Part shown: one piece after another, positions 24,484-34,184 of the stretch
Layout: every line of letters begins with the position of its first letter
How positions within the stretch are numbered: position 1 is the first letter of the stretch
From: Streptococcus pasteurianus
GTDB lineage: Bacteria > Bacillota > Bacilli > Lactobacillales > Streptococcaceae
Length of the DNA: 64,000 bases
Reading direction: 5' to 3'
NCBI RefSeq assembly: GCF_004843545.1
Contig: NZ_CP039457.1
Span: forward strand, 2,085,842-2,149,841
Made by a program: the position numbers and the translations under genes
The notes under the pieces: model-generated
Told to the model about the DNA's origin: nothing
Databases searched by the model: none
Seen by the model: only the letters and a program-made list of their open reading frames with translations

Positions 24484-25385
24484 AATCGTGGACAAAGACT
24501 ATTTTAGGAATTGGCGTTAGTTGTAGCTTATTGGGGGCAGCCCTTGCAGGTTATGGTTTCGCCACTGGTGGACTTTCTGATTTAGAAAATAGTACTGATA
24601 TTGTAAGGAATGTAGATTATCAAAAAGCTACCCTTAACAGTTTCAGTAAAATTGATATTGACAGCACAACATCTGATGTCATCATTTCAAAGGCTAATAT
24701 TGACAAGCCCTTTATTTCTTACTCAGCCAATAAAAAAACACCTGTCAGCTACGAAGTCAAGGATGACACCCTTACTGTAAAGCAAACAGGAACTCGTACC
24801 CAGTTAGGGAATGCAAACATTCATTTTTTAAGTTTAAGAGATATTATTAACATTGCTAAAACTGGTATTATCGAAAATTCACATACAATCGTTATATCTG
24901 TTCCTCAAGATACAGAACTCACTTCAGTCAAAGCAAATCTTAGCTCAGGAGATTTGGATGTCAGTCAGCTTTCACTTGATACCACAACGCTCGAACTTCT
25001 GGCCGGGGAACTAACAATGACCAACACAACCCTCAGCTCAGGGACAGTAACCATCACCTCTGGGGATGCTGAAATTGAGAACAGCAACTTAACAAACGTC
25101 GCCTTTTCTATTACAACAGGTGATATTGATTTAGAAAATAGCCAAGCTTCTGACACAACCTTTGAGTTAAGCATGGGAGATTTTTCAGCCAATGCCGCCA
25201 CCTTCAAAAATGATAACATCATAACAATGACTACTGGTGAGGTTGACATTACTCTTGCCAGCAAAGATTTGAAAGTAGCAATGACAAATCTTCTAGGCGA
25301 TGCTGATATCACTTCAAACTTAAATCAATCAAGTAAAAACACATTGACAATCAACGGAAACGTTGGTGACATTACAGTTCAATAA
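24480..25385 (+). CDS. DUF4097 family protein with beta-helix domain
   Basis: This 301-residue protein has an N-terminal signal-anchor (about residues 7-27). A long run of short beta-strand repeats rich in Ser, Thr, Asn and Asp follows (for example TLELLAGELTMTNTTLSSGTVTITSGD), typical of the DUF4097 beta-helix. It probably sits at the outer surface of the membrane and works with the DUF1700 protein. The start overlaps the previous stop by four bases. Confidence 0.9.
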   Translation: MKSWTKTILGIGVSCSLLGAALAGYGFATGGLSDLENSTDIVRNVDYQKATLNSFSKIDIDSTTSDVIISKANIDKPFISYSANKKTPVSYEVKDDTLTVKQTGTRTQLGNANIHFLSLRDIINIAKTGIIENSHTIVISVPQDTELTSVKANLSSGDLDVSQLSLDTTTLELLAGELTMTNTTLSSGTVTITSGDAEIENSNLTNVAFSITTGDIDLENSQASDTTFELSMGDFSANAATFKNDNIITMTTGEVDITLASKDLKVAMTNLLGDADITSNLNQSSKNTLTINGNVGDITVQ

Positions 25386-25391
25386 AACTTA

Positions 25392-25422
25392 AAAGGCATC
25401 GCAAATGCGATGCCTTTATCAT
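25392..25422. terminator. Bidirectional terminator
   Basis: AAAGGCATCGC and GCGATGCCTTT form a perfect 11-bp stem with a four-base loop between the converging PadR operon and the DUF1304 gene. T-rich sequence follows on the + side. Confidence 0.8.
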
Positions 25423-25423
25423 T

Positions 25424-25777
25424 TTAAAATAACAACGTCAGTAAAGCTAAAATGGCTAAACCGCCTTGCTTTAAAATAATTTTACGGTCTGCTGTCAAGC
25501 TACCATAAAGAGCAACAAGAACGACATTTATTAGAAAAACAGTTACCAAAGTAGCATTGGCTGTAAAGATACCGTAAATCAGAAAAACAGCAATCAAGCC
25601 ATTGTAAACACCCTGATTTTTAAATAAATTACTTACAGACTCACGTTCTAACTCTTCTTGCGATAGTCCAAAAACACGCGTTGTCGCAGGTGATTGTGTT
25701 ACAACTGTTTCTAAATACATAATGTAAAAATGTTCCAGAGCTACCAATAACGACAAAATAATAGTAATAAGTGACAT
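25424..25777 (-). CDS. DUF1304 membrane protein
   Basis: This 117-residue protein has four membrane helices. It belongs to DUF1304, with the N-terminal HFYIMYLE and the central GVYNGLIA motifs of the family. Function is unknown. It is convergent with the DUF4097 gene and shares its terminator. Bases 25,778-25,995 after its 5' end hold no gene that I can support. Confidence 0.88.
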   Translation of the reverse strand: MSLITIILSLLVALEHFYIMYLETVVTQSPATTRVFGLSQEELERESVSNLFKNQGVYNGLIAVFLIYGIFTANATLVTVFLINVVLVALYGSLTADRKIILKQGGLAILALLTLLF

Positions 25778-25995
25778 CGTTTCCTCAATCTAAATAGCAA
25801 ATTAATCATTTACATCGCTGTAAATATACTGTAAAGAAAGACTGCTGTAATCAGTATTTCTAGTTAACTCATTAAGTGTATAAAAGTTTCCTTCGTTTTT
25901 CAAATAATCTGATTGTAAAAACTGAGAACATCGTTCATATCAAAAAAAGATTGAAGAGATTGTCCAAAATGAACGTTTTCCTCAATCTAGTAATC

Positions 25996-28314
25996 TTATT
26001 TTTCTGTTTTTGGTTGTCTGTAAATGATAAGTCCAAGTACCATGAAAACAACAAGGAGTGCTGAAAGAACACCGATTTGTGTACCAATTGAACCTGTCAT
26101 CGAAATGGTTTGACGTAAGCCTGTTACAATGTAAGTCATTGGCATATATGGATGAACCACTTGGAAGAACTTAGGACTAAGCTCGATTGGATATGAACCA
26201 CCCGCAGAACCGATTTGAAGTAATAGCATAAGAAGTGAAAGGAATGAACCATAACGATTATCCCAACCAACTAGAGCCGTTACAAGAGCCATTAACGTCC
26301 AACCACCTAAGATGATAAGGAAAATTGTTCTCCATTCGTAGTTAGCTTCAAATCCAAGGAATTGAATAGCACCATACAATACTAATGAACCAACCGTTGA
26401 AATCAATCCATTAATAAAGAGTTTTTGTTTTGCCCATTCAAAACGATTTTTCACAGGACGTCCTGACAATGAGCTTGCAAAGATAACGTTCGTTGAAAGG
26501 GCAACTACCATAAGTGATACTGCAATCATGTAAGGTGCCATACCAATACCATTTACTTTCACGCTATCATTATCTGTTTCTTTTGTTGATACAGGGTTAG
26601 AAACCAATTTAGCATTCTTATTTGTTACAGAAACGAGTGATAATTGATTACTTGCCTCTGAAAGTGATGATGTCAATGTTGAAATACCACTTGTCAAGGT
26701 TGTCAAGCCACTTGTCAACGTATCACTACCAGAAGCTAACTGACTTGAACCAGAAGCTAATGTTTCCGCACCAGATTGCAATTGAGAAGCTCCGCTGGTC
26801 AACTGACTATTGCTAGCAGCCAATTGATTAGCACCAGAAGCGACTTTGGAAACAGCACTTGTATATGTTGTTACTCCTGTCAACAACTCACTTGCACCAC
26901 TACTTAGTTTAGTATTAAGTGTTGCGATTCCTGAAGCAATTTTACTGCTTCCAGGGACAAGTTCTGTTGTAGCAGCCGTATTAACTTTATTTAAACCAGT
27001 AGATAATGTTGTCAAAGCCTCAACAGAACCAGGCAAAGCTACATTTGAGTTATTTGCAATTTGAGAAACGCTCGTTTGTAACTCAGTTACCTTACTTGAT
27101 AACTCTGTTAAAGCAGTTTTCATTGTTTGAACATCTGTTAAAATTTGCTGTGCTTGTTGACTAACACTATTTCCTGAAGTATTCAATGCATTAACTAACT
27201 CAGCTTGTTGTGCTGCCTCTAAACTTTGATAAGCAGCAGTTGCTTGAATAGCAGTCAATCTGGCTGAACTGTCCTTTTCTTCTGCCTCCAAAATTCCCTG
27301 AGCTTGTGAAGCAATATCACTTAAAACAGTCGAAATTTGTGTGATATCAACATTAGTAGAAATCTTGGAAACTGAAGTATTTAATTGTTGAATTCCAGCA
27401 TTTAATTGAGGTAAACCTGAAATTAATGACTGAATATTTGCAGATTCTTCTGCTGAAAGTGTTGTCTCTGTTGCTAACTTCTGTAAACCATCGGTTAAAC
27501 TATTAGCACCATCAACTAATTGTTGTACTTGTGCAGAACTTTCTTTTAGTTGAGCTACACCACTTACAAGTGCTGCTGAGTTACTATCTAATTCATTGGC
27601 TCCACTCGCCAAACTTGACACGCCGTTTGTATAAGTTGTCAAGCCGCTTGAAAGTGTCGCTGTTCCGTCTGCTAAAGTTTGGCTGCCTGATGCTGCTGTG
27701 TTGAGGTTATCTGTAATGGTTTGACTGCCAGATTCAAGCTGTTGACTTCCTGAGAGCAACTCATTGCCACCGTCGCTTGCTTCTTGTAAACCATCTTGTA
27801 AACTAGACATGCTCTTGAATACAGCTTTTGTATAAGTTTCTGTGATATTTTCAGAAACAGTATCTTTAAGCTTGGTCATCGCAGATTCGCTCATTTTAGA
27901 AGCAACAAAGCTACGTCCAGCTGTTGTTTGATAATTAATTGTTATTTTTTCAGGGTCATCTGTCAAAAGGCTAGCTGCCTTTTCAGATAAATCCTCTGGC
28001 AATGTGATAACCATATAGTAATCACCATTTTCCAGACCCTCTTCTGCTTTTTCTGCGCTAACAAAGTGATAATCTAAGGCTTTATTTTTAGACATGCTGT
28101 CCAGCATATCATCACCGATTGATAGCGTTTGGTCATTTAAAGTTGATGACTTATCTTGATTGACAACTGCTACTGGCAAATCATCAACATTTCCGTACGG
28201 GTCCCACATAGACCCCAAAAAAGATAAGTTATAAAGTGCTGGAACAAGAGCAACACCAATCATTGTTACCCAAAGTTTTGGGCTTTTTATAAGTGCTTTT
28301 AATTCTTCTAACAT
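25996..28314 (-). CDS. YhgE/Pip family membrane protein
   Basis: The protein is about 772 residues. It has an N-terminal membrane helix (about 17-40) and a long extracellular segment with heptad-like repeats of ASGANQL/LASGSSQL type. A block of about five C-terminal membrane helices, like an ABC-2 permease, follows. Lactococcal Pip is a phage receptor and other members join type VII secretion or membrane transport, so the role here is uncertain. I chose MLEELKALIKS at 28314 because TAGGAG lies six bases before it. The divergent TetR gene next door probably controls it. Internal repeats are coding, not a CRISPR array. Confidence 0.92.
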   Translation of the reverse strand: MLEELKALIKSPKLWVTMIGVALVPALYNLSFLGSMWDPYGNVDDLPVAVVNQDKSSTLNDQTLSIGDDMLDSMSKNKALDYHFVSAEKAEEGLENGDYYMVITLPEDLSEKAASLLTDDPEKITINYQTTAGRSFVASKMSESAMTKLKDTVSENITETYTKAVFKSMSSLQDGLQEASDGGNELLSGSQQLESGSQTITDNLNTAASGSQTLADGTATLSSGLTTYTNGVSSLASGANELDSNSAALVSGVAQLKESSAQVQQLVDGANSLTDGLQKLATETTLSAEESANIQSLISGLPQLNAGIQQLNTSVSKISTNVDITQISTVLSDIASQAQGILEAEEKDSSARLTAIQATAAYQSLEAAQQAELVNALNTSGNSVSQQAQQILTDVQTMKTALTELSSKVTELQTSVSQIANNSNVALPGSVEALTTLSTGLNKVNTAATTELVPGSSKIASGIATLNTKLSSGASELLTGVTTYTSAVSKVASGANQLAASNSQLTSGASQLQSGAETLASGSSQLASGSDTLTSGLTTLTSGISTLTSSLSEASNQLSLVSVTNKNAKLVSNPVSTKETDNDSVKVNGIGMAPYMIAVSLMVVALSTNVIFASSLSGRPVKNRFEWAKQKLFINGLISTVGSLVLYGAIQFLGFEANYEWRTIFLIILGGWTLMALVTALVGWDNRYGSFLSLLMLLLQIGSAGGSYPIELSPKFFQVVHPYMPMTYIVTGLRQTISMTGSIGTQIGVLSALLVVFMVLGLIIYRQPKTEK

Positions 28315-28329
28315 ATTTTCTCCTAATTT

Positions 28330-28342
28330 GGACACAGTGTTC
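28330..28342. promoter_or_regulatory. TetR operator-like site 1
   Basis: GGACACAGTGTTC is a near-palindrome, with outer arms GGACAC and GTGTTC. It lies in the pip leader, 16 bases before the pip start codon. Confidence 0.5.
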
Positions 28343-28408
28343 AAAAATTATGATAAAATATATTATACAGAGATATAAAATAATTTCAAGACAAAAGAAG
28401 GAATTTTT

Positions 28409-28431
28409 GGACACTCTGTCTAAGAGTGTTC
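28409..28431. promoter_or_regulatory. TetR operator-like site 2
   Basis: GGACACTCT, five bases, then AGAGTGTTC forms a 9-bp arm palindrome with one mismatch. It carries the same GGACAC...GTGTTC ends as site 1 and lies 15 bases before the tetR start. The pair suggests joint autoregulation of tetR and control of pip. Confidence 0.6.
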
Positions 28432-28445
28432 AAAAGATTTTTATT

Positions 28446-28988
28446 ATGACAAATGATAATCGCAGAGCTAACACCAAAAAAGCCATTCAAGAAGCTATGG
28501 TCACCCTTTTAAAGACAGAGAGTTTTGACGACATTACCACCATCAAAATTTCTAAAGAAGCTGGCATTAGCCGTTCAAGCTTCTACACACATTATAAGGA
28601 TAAATTTGAATTGATTGATTCCTGTCAACGGACCCTTTTCAATCAAGTTGAATATATTTTTGAAAAACACGAAGGCAATAAAAAACAAGCGTTTTTAGAG
28701 ATTTTTGAATTTTTAAAACGTGAGCAATTGCTATCTGCTTTGATTTCAGCGAACGGCACGCGAGAATTCCAAGCTTTTATTGTTAATAAGGTGCGCATCT
28801 TTATCAACACTGATTTTCAAAATCGTTTTGGGCGTGAAGAACTTTCCCCTGTCGAAAAAGAATACAGTAGTATCTACTTTGCCTACGCCTTCTTTGGTCT
28901 CTGCCAATCTTGGATAGCTAATGGTAAAAAAGAATCTCCTCGCCAAATGACTAACCTCATTTTAAAACTTTTACCACTGTCACTATAA
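28446..28988 (+). CDS. TetR family regulator
   Basis: This protein of about 180 residues has an N-terminal TetR helix-turn-helix (KISKEAGISRSSFYTHYKDKFELI, residues 33-56) and a C-terminal ligand domain. I chose MTNDNRRANTKKAI at 28446, which fits the family. The frame stays open to 28293 but would run through the presumed operator. The ribosome site is weak. It is divergent from the Pip gene, a common pairing. Confidence 0.9.
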   Translation: MTNDNRRANTKKAIQEAMVTLLKTESFDDITTIKISKEAGISRSSFYTHYKDKFELIDSCQRTLFNQVEYIFEKHEGNKKQAFLEIFEFLKREQLLSALISANGTREFQAFIVNKVRIFINTDFQNRFGREELSPVEKEYSSIYFAYAFFGLCQSWIANGKKESPRQMTNLILKLLPLSL

Positions 28989-29002
28989 TCATCCATTCCT
29001 AC

Positions 29003-29026
29003 AGTCGCCCCTTGGCGACTTTTTCT
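29003..29026 (+). terminator. Terminator of tetR
   Basis: AGTCGCC pairs with GGCGACT around a four-base loop and is followed by TTTTTCT. It sits 14 bases after the tetR stop. Confidence 0.8.
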
Positions 29027-29034
29027 ATTTATAA

Positions 29035-29062
29035 AAAAACCACGGTAAAAACCATGGTTTTA
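29035..29062 (-). terminator. Terminator of rpsD
   Basis: On the minus strand AAACCATGG and CCGTGGTTT form a stem, followed by a run of T. It is 21 bases after the rpsD stop. Confidence 0.8.
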
Positions 29063-29083
29063 AATACTTCAATCAACTGAGAA

Positions 29084-29695
29084 TTAAAGCATTTTGTTGT
29101 AGTATTCAACGACAAGTGCTTCGTTGATTTCTGGGTTGATTTCGTCGCGTTCTGGAAGACGAGTCAATGAACCTTCAAGTTTTTCAGTATCGAATGATAC
29201 GAATGCTGGACGTCCAAGAGTAGCTTCAACAGCTTCAAGGATAGCAGGTACTTTAGCTGATTTTTCGCGAACTGAGATAACTTGACCAGGAGTTACACGG
29301 TATGAAGGGATATCAACACGCTTACCGTCAACAAGGATGTGACCGTGGTTAACGAATTGACGAGCTTGACGACGAGTAGTTGCAAGACCTAAACGGTAAA
29401 CAACGTTGTCAAGACGACGTTCCAAAAGAACCATAAAGTTGAAACCAAGAGTTCCACCTTTAATTTTAGTAGCTTGTACGAACAAGTTACGGAATTGTTT
29501 TTCACCTACACCGTAAGTGAAACGAAGTTTTTGTTTTTCGGCCAATTGCAAACCATATTCAGAAAGTTTGCTACGGTTGTTAGGACCGTGTTGACCTGGC
29601 ACGTAGTTACGACGTGCTAATTCTTTACCTGTACCTGTAAGAGACAAGCCAAGGCGACGTGATTGTTTCCATGATGGACCTGTATAACGTGACAT
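29084..29695 (-). CDS. rpsD: 30S ribosomal protein S4
   Basis: This 203-residue S4 binds 16S rRNA early in 30S assembly. The N-terminal domain begins [16 protein letters not shown]. The S4 RNA-binding domain ([33 protein letters not shown]) spans about residues 94-154. I chose the start at 29695 because AGGAGG lies before it. An open stretch to 29863 is untranslated leader. In Firmicutes S4 represses its own mRNA, and the leader described next could be the target. Confidence 0.98.
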   Translation of the reverse strand: MSRYTGPSWKQSRRLGLSLTGTGKELARRNYVPGQHGPNNRSKLSEYGLQLAEKQKLRFTYGVGEKQFRNLFVQATKIKGGTLGFNFMVLLERRLDNVVYRLGLATTRRQARQFVNHGHILVDGKRVDIPSYRVTPGQVISVREKSAKVPAILEAVEATLGRPAFVSFDTEKLEGSLTRLPERDEINPEINEALVVEYYNKML

Positions 29696-29761
29696 TAAAA
29701 ATGTCCTCCTATAAAATAAAAATTTTGTAGGAAATAACAAATTAGAGAATCCTGATTCGTG

Positions 29762-29849
29762 CAGTTGACTTTCATCTAAACAGCCAAGATTACTTTTCCG
29801 ACTTCTAGGAGCTTTTCTACAAGAAGAAAAACTGTAGAAGAGCCAACTG
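29762..29849 (-). promoter_or_regulatory. Structured rpsD leader (candidate S4 autoregulatory element)
   Basis: On the minus strand CAGTTGGCT (29,849-29,841) pairs over nine bases with AGTCAACTG (29,770-29,762), closing an 88-base domain. A hairpin TTCTAC/GTAGAA lies within it. The domain begins a short way after a likely promoter and ends about 65 bases before the rpsD ribosome site. Placement fits ribosomal-protein autoregulation. I cannot match it to a named family. Confidence 0.5.
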
Positions 29850-29903
29850 TTGACGAGCTTCATACTCTCCTGCTATTATTTCACACAAAGTTTAGTTTAA
29901 CAT

Positions 29904-29930
29904 AAAAAAAAGGCGTTGTAAAGCCTTTTT
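29904..29930 (-). terminator. Terminator of veg
   Basis: On the minus strand AAAAGGC and GCCTTTT form a stem with a seven- to eight-base loop, followed by a T-run. It lies about 30 bases after the veg stop and before the rpsD promoter region. Confidence 0.75.
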
Positions 29931-29961
29931 ATCTACTATTACTGATAATTCTAATCAAGGA

Positions 29962-30234
29962 TTAATCAAAATAGCGAATCAATGTTTTTTCAGTTAAAAT
30001 ATCTGAATAAGTGTATGATTCAACATAAGAATTGTTGATTGCTCCTGGAACATCAGAATTTTCATTGTATTCAACGATAAATAACGAAGGGTAAACTTCC
30101 GTTAAACGACCAACTTTATTTTTTTCACGTTTACGACCATTTTCAAGTGTCAATTCAACAAGTTGACCTTCGTGGGCTTTAATATCTTCTTTGATTTTTT
30201 TCATTTTTGCTACATCTGCAAATGCATCACTCAT
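29962..30234 (-). CDS. veg: Veg family protein
   Basis: This 90-residue protein belongs to the Veg family, known in Bacillus as a highly expressed small protein that stimulates biofilm matrix gene expression. It has the pattern IKEDIKAHEGQLVELTLENGRKREKNKVGRL, an SH3-like barrel core. The role in streptococci is not established. It lies downstream of dnaB on the same strand. Confidence 0.9.
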   Translation of the reverse strand: MSDAFADVAKMKKIKEDIKAHEGQLVELTLENGRKREKNKVGRLTEVYPSLFIVEYNENSDVPGAINNSYVESYTYSDILTEKTLIRYFD

Positions 30235-30271
30235 CTTCTACTGTGCTCCTTAATAAAGTATTTTATATTTA

Positions 30272-31642
30272 TCAACGCTCTTCAAACTGCGCTATGCTAG
30301 AAAATTTATTGTATTCTTTTTGGAAAATTAATTTCACTGTACCACGCGCTCCTGAACGGTTCTTTTCCAAGATAACTTCGATAGTATTGTCTTCAATAGC
30401 GTCATCATTTTCTTCACCCTCACGACGATAATAATCATCACGATACAAGAACGCAACGATATCCGCATCTTGCTCAATAGAACCTGATTCACGAATATCT
30501 GACAACACAGGACGTTTATCTTGACGTTGTTCAACACCGCGAGACAACTGACTAAGTGCGATAACAGGGACTTTCAGCTCTTTTGCCAAAATCTTCAATT
30601 GACGTGAAATATCAGAAACCTCTTGTTGTCGATTCTCTGGACGTGTTCCTGTAATCAACTGTAAATAGTCAATGACAATCAACCCAAGCCCCCCCTCAAC
30701 TTCTTGAGACAGCTTACGTGCTCGTGCACGAATTTCAGTGATTTTAATCCCTGGTGTATCATCAATATAAATTGGCGCTTCTGCCAGAGCACCTTGGGCA
30801 ATGGTAATGTTGTTCCATTCTTGGTCAGTCAATTGACCTGTTCGAAGGTGGTGAGAATCAACCATTCCCTCAGCAGCCAACATACGGTCAACCAAACTTT
30901 CAGCACCCATTTCCAGGGAGAAAATAGCGACTGGTTTATTTTGTTTAGTCCCAACGTTTTGCGCAATGTTCAAAACAAAAGCAGTTTTCCCGACGGCTGG
31001 ACGAGCAGCAAGAATAATCAGTTGGTCAGGGTGTAAACCTGTTGTAATCTTATCCAAATCGCGAAAGCCTGTTGGCAATCCAGTAACGTCGCTTGTCTGA
31101 CGCGAACGAATTTCCAAATTTTCATAGTTGACCTTCAAAACATCTGAAATCTTACGAAAACCACTACGATTGCTACGTTCATTAATCTCAACAAGGGCTT
31201 TTTCTGCTCCTGCAATAACGTCTTCAGAATCCGTAGAACCTTCATATGCAAGGTTTACAGTCTCTGTCAACCTAGAGATGATATTACGCAACATCGCCTT
31301 TTCGGCGACAATTTTAGCATAATACTCTGCATTGGCACTTGTAGGAACGCTATTGACGAGTTCTACAATGTAAGACAAGCCACCAATGTTTTGCAAATCT
31401 CCTTGGTCATCAAGAATTGTTCTAACTGTTGTGGCATCAATAGCCTCATTACGATCGCTAAGCGTAATCATTGCCTTAAAAATAACTCTATGAGAATATT
31501 TATAGAAATCATCTGGGCTAATGTATTCACGGACAGTAATAAGCTTATCTGGCGAGATAAAAATCGAACCTAAGATAGACTGTTCTGCTAATAAATCTTG
31601 TGGCTGAACTCTCAATTCTGGCTCCTCTGCCAAATTCCTCAC
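30272..31642 (-). CDS. dnaB: Replicative DNA helicase
   Basis: This 456-residue hexameric helicase unwinds DNA at the replication fork. It is called dnaC in the Bacillus nomenclature. The N-terminal domain begins with VQPQDLLAEQSILGSIF. The RecA-like motor has Walker A AARPAVGKTAFVLN (around residues 211-224) and Walker B GLIVIDYLQLI (around 318-328). There is no intein. It forms the classical cluster gdpP-rplI-dnaB with 27 bases to rplI. Confidence 0.97.
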   Translation of the reverse strand: MRNLAEEPELRVQPQDLLAEQSILGSIFISPDKLITVREYISPDDFYKYSHRVIFKAMITLSDRNEAIDATTVRTILDDQGDLQNIGGLSYIVELVNSVPTSANAEYYAKIVAEKAMLRNIISRLTETVNLAYEGSTDSEDVIAGAEKALVEINERSNRSGFRKISDVLKVNYENLEIRSRQTSDVTGLPTGFRDLDKITTGLHPDQLIILAARPAVGKTAFVLNIAQNVGTKQNKPVAIFSLEMGAESLVDRMLAAEGMVDSHHLRTGQLTDQEWNNITIAQGALAEAPIYIDDTPGIKITEIRARARKLSQEVEGGLGLIVIDYLQLITGTRPENRQQEVSDISRQLKILAKELKVPVIALSQLSRGVEQRQDKRPVLSDIRESGSIEQDADIVAFLYRDDYYRREGEENDDAIEDNTIEVILEKNRSGARGTVKLIFQKEYNKFSSIAQFEER

Positions 31643-31669
31643 CTCCCCTAATAACCTCTAAACGTAGGA

Positions 31670-32122
31670 CTATGCTTCCTTAATGCTTAATTTAATTTCA
31701 GCAATTACTTCCTTATGTAACTTAACAGGGACTTCGACAGAACCAATTGCACGAATTGGATGATTTAACTCGATAGAACGTTTGTTGATTTTTAAACCAA
31801 ACTGTTTAGCCAATTCTTCAGCAATTTTCTTAGCTGTAATTGAACCAAATGTACGTCCATCAGGTCCAACTTTTTCGGTAAACTTAACAACTGTGACTTC
31901 TTTCTCAAGCTCTGCTTTAAGCGCTTGAGCTTCTGCTAAAATTTCAGCTTGTGCTTTTTCTTCTGATTTTTGTTTACCTTTTAATTCACCAATAGCTTGA
32001 TTAGTCGCCTCTTTAGCTAAATTTTTCTTAATTAAAAAGTTTTGGGCATAACCTGTCGGGACTTCTTTGATCTCACCTTTTTTCCCTTTACCCTTAACAT
32101 CTGCTAGAAAAATAACTTTCAT
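31670..32122 (-). CDS. rplI: 50S ribosomal protein L9
   Basis: This 150-residue L9 has the N-terminal RNA-binding domain ([36 protein letters not shown]), a long connecting helix and a C-terminal domain. The start ATG (32,122-32,120) overlaps the gdpP stop TGA by one base. An in-frame GTG one codon earlier is too close to the GGAGGT site. Translational coupling to gdpP is likely. Confidence 0.97.
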   Translation of the reverse strand: MKVIFLADVKGKGKKGEIKEVPTGYAQNFLIKKNLAKEATNQAIGELKGKQKSEEKAQAEILAEAQALKAELEKEVTVVKFTEKVGPDGRTFGSITAKKIAEELAKQFGLKINKRSIELNHPIRAIGSVEVPVKLHKEVIAEIKLSIKEA

Positions 32123-34098
32123 CACTCTACCTCCATATTTTCTCTTAAATCATTTTCAATTATTTCAAATAATAAGTGTTCGGCTTGACTAACAGTTATA
32201 TCTGATAATTGACAAGCTGCTAGGGTAAAATGCCCACCGCCACCAAGTTCTTCCATTATGCGTTGAACATTGATTTTACTGCGGCTACGTGCCGAAATAG
32301 CTACTTTATTAGGAGCAACTTGAACAATAACAAACGTTGCTTCAATGCCAGCTAAAGATAACATGGTATCTGCAGCTTTACTGGCAACTACTTTACTGTA
32401 AACAACATTATCACCACCACTAGCAATGATAATGTTGTCATAAAGTTTACGCCCTTTAAGAATAAGTTCATTAACCAATCGATATTCCTCAAAATCTGTT
32501 TGAGAAATGTTTTGAATTTCAATGCTATCACTTCCTTGAGATCTAAGATAACTTGCAACATCAAATGTTCGACTTGTAACGCTAGCCGAAAAATTCTTCG
32601 TGTCCAACATAATCCCTGCCATTAGAATACTAGCTTGAATTTTACTTAAGCGTTTGCCTGCGTTTTGGAATTGAATTAATTCGGTTACTAATTCACTAGC
32701 GCTACTTGCTCCACTTTCAATAAATGTTAATATGGCTTTTTCTGGGAAATTATTGTCACGACGATGATGATCAACAACAATGACATCTGTAAACATGTTG
32801 TAAAGTTCCTGCGATAACGTTAAATCAACCTTAGAATGATCAACCATTATCAACAGTGATTGGCTTGTCACTAGTTGTAAAGCTTTGTTGACTGAAATTA
32901 GATTCGTTTTTCCATCTTCTTGTAATCTTCTGACTGCTCTTGCAATATCATGGCTCATTTCATCTGGATTGTAAACCGCATAAGCATCCTCAATGATATT
33001 ACTTGCAAAGAACTGCATCCCAATCGCTGAACCAAGAGCATCCATATCGAGATTACGATGTCCGACAACAAATACTCTGTCCACATTTTTTATATGGTCT
33101 GAAATAGCAGTCATCATCGCACGGGTACGCGTACGGGTACGTTTAACGGTAGATACTGACCCACCACCAAAATACAATGGTTTCTTATGTTCATCATTTT
33201 CACAAATAACAACTTGGTCACCACCACGCACAAGTGCCGTATTCAAGTTTTGGAGAGCTACTTGCCCAATTTGCTGATGATTATCATCACCATAAGCAAC
33301 CCCCATACTCAAAGTCAGCGGTAACTCACTTCCTTCTTTAGCCTGCTTGCGAAAAGCTTCTAGTACTGTAAACTTATCGTCAATTAGACTACTTAAAACA
33401 GCATAGTCTGTGAAAAAGTAAAAACGGTCCATATCCACACGACGATAAAAAATATTGTTAGACTTCGTGAAATTCGAGATGAAATTAGCAATAAAACTAT
33501 TGATTTGAGAAACTTCCGCATCAGATAAATCATCTGTCACATCATCATAATTATCAATTGAGATAATCCCGATAACTGGTCGCAAAAGCGCAGCATCGCC
33601 TAATTGACGATTTCCCATTGATGTATCAAAGAAATAAAAAATCCCTGAAGATGAATCAATATAAGACGAGTATTTATTACCGTTTAACTCAAAAGTTTGG
33701 CTGGCATCTCCTTCACGCTTATTGCCAATAATTTTTTGGATGAGTTCATCCTCAAATTCTCCTTCTTCACTAGTGAAGATAAGTTCAGCATATGGATTAA
33801 ACCACTCAACTTCATTTGTAGATTGCTCAAATTGAACAACACCAACAGGCATCTGTTCTAATAAACTTTTCAAACTAACTTCTGTTTGGTCGTTTAGTAA
33901 TTCAATTTGTTCAAGTTCTGATAACTCATATGTTTCTTTTTGATAATAAAGCAATGCAACAAGCAAAGACAGCGCCAAAAAGATTGCAGCTAAAGTAGCT
34001 GACTCCGTCTGAAAAAGTCTGACACAAATAGCCAAAATCCCGAATAAAATCAAGCCTATCATGACTAAGTGAATAGTTGCAAATCGAAATCTTTTCAT
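32122..34098 (-). CDS. gdpP: Cyclic-di-AMP phosphodiesterase GdpP
   Basis: This 658-residue membrane enzyme hydrolyses c-di-AMP to pApA and so sets cell-wall and osmotic homeostasis. Two N-terminal membrane helices (about 11-28 and 33-52) are followed by a PAS-like domain and a degenerate GGDEF domain. The C-terminal DHH/DHHA1 domain has DLDALGSA-type metal ligands ([15 protein letters not shown]) and [11 protein letters not shown]. All the usual motifs are present. Mutations here often change beta-lactam tolerance; none are apparent. Confidence 0.95.
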   Translation of the reverse strand: MKRFRFATIHLVMIGLILFGILAICVRLFQTESATLAAIFLALSLLVALLYYQKETYELSELEQIELLNDQTEVSLKSLLEQMPVGVVQFEQSTNEVEWFNPYAELIFTSEEGEFEDELIQKIIGNKREGDASQTFELNGNKYSSYIDSSSGIFYFFDTSMGNRQLGDAALLRPVIGIISIDNYDDVTDDLSDAEVSQINSFIANFISNFTKSNNIFYRRVDMDRFYFFTDYAVLSSLIDDKFTVLEAFRKQAKEGSELPLTLSMGVAYGDDNHQQIGQVALQNLNTALVRGGDQVVICENDEHKKPLYFGGGSVSTVKRTRTRTRAMMTAISDHIKNVDRVFVVGHRNLDMDALGSAIGMQFFASNIIEDAYAVYNPDEMSHDIARAVRRLQEDGKTNLISVNKALQLVTSQSLLIMVDHSKVDLTLSQELYNMFTDVIVVDHHRRDNNFPEKAILTFIESGASSASELVTELIQFQNAGKRLSKIQASILMAGIMLDTKNFSASVTSRTFDVASYLRSQGSDSIEIQNISQTDFEEYRLVNELILKGRKLYDNIIIASGGDNVVYSKVVASKAADTMLSLAGIEATFVIVQVAPNKVAISARSRSKINVQRIMEELGGGGHFTLAACQLSDITVSQAEHLLFEIIENDLRENMEVE

Positions 34099-34127
34099 TG
34101 GTTAACCTCTTAGCTTATAATTATACC

Positions 34128-34155
34128 ATAAAACAGCCCTATTTGATAGAGCTGT
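34128..34155. terminator. Stem-loop between gdpP and mnmG
   Basis: ACAGCCCTAT and ATAGAGCTGT form a 10-bp stem with one mismatch and a three-base loop. It lies about 30 bases beyond the mnmG stop on the minus strand, with a short T-run, and is a weak terminator. Confidence 0.5.
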
Positions 34156-34184
34156 CATTGGTTTAAAGATTACAATTTGATGAC

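Noticed and set aside
25876..26064. 62-residue frame after the DUF1304 gene
   Set aside because: It overlaps the end of the pip gene, has no ribosome site and matches no family I know.
26640..27800. Repetitive DNA inside pip that resembles a tandem array
   Set aside because: The repeats are in frame and encode heptad-like LASGSSQL units of the Pip extracellular region; there are no spacers, so it is not a CRISPR array.
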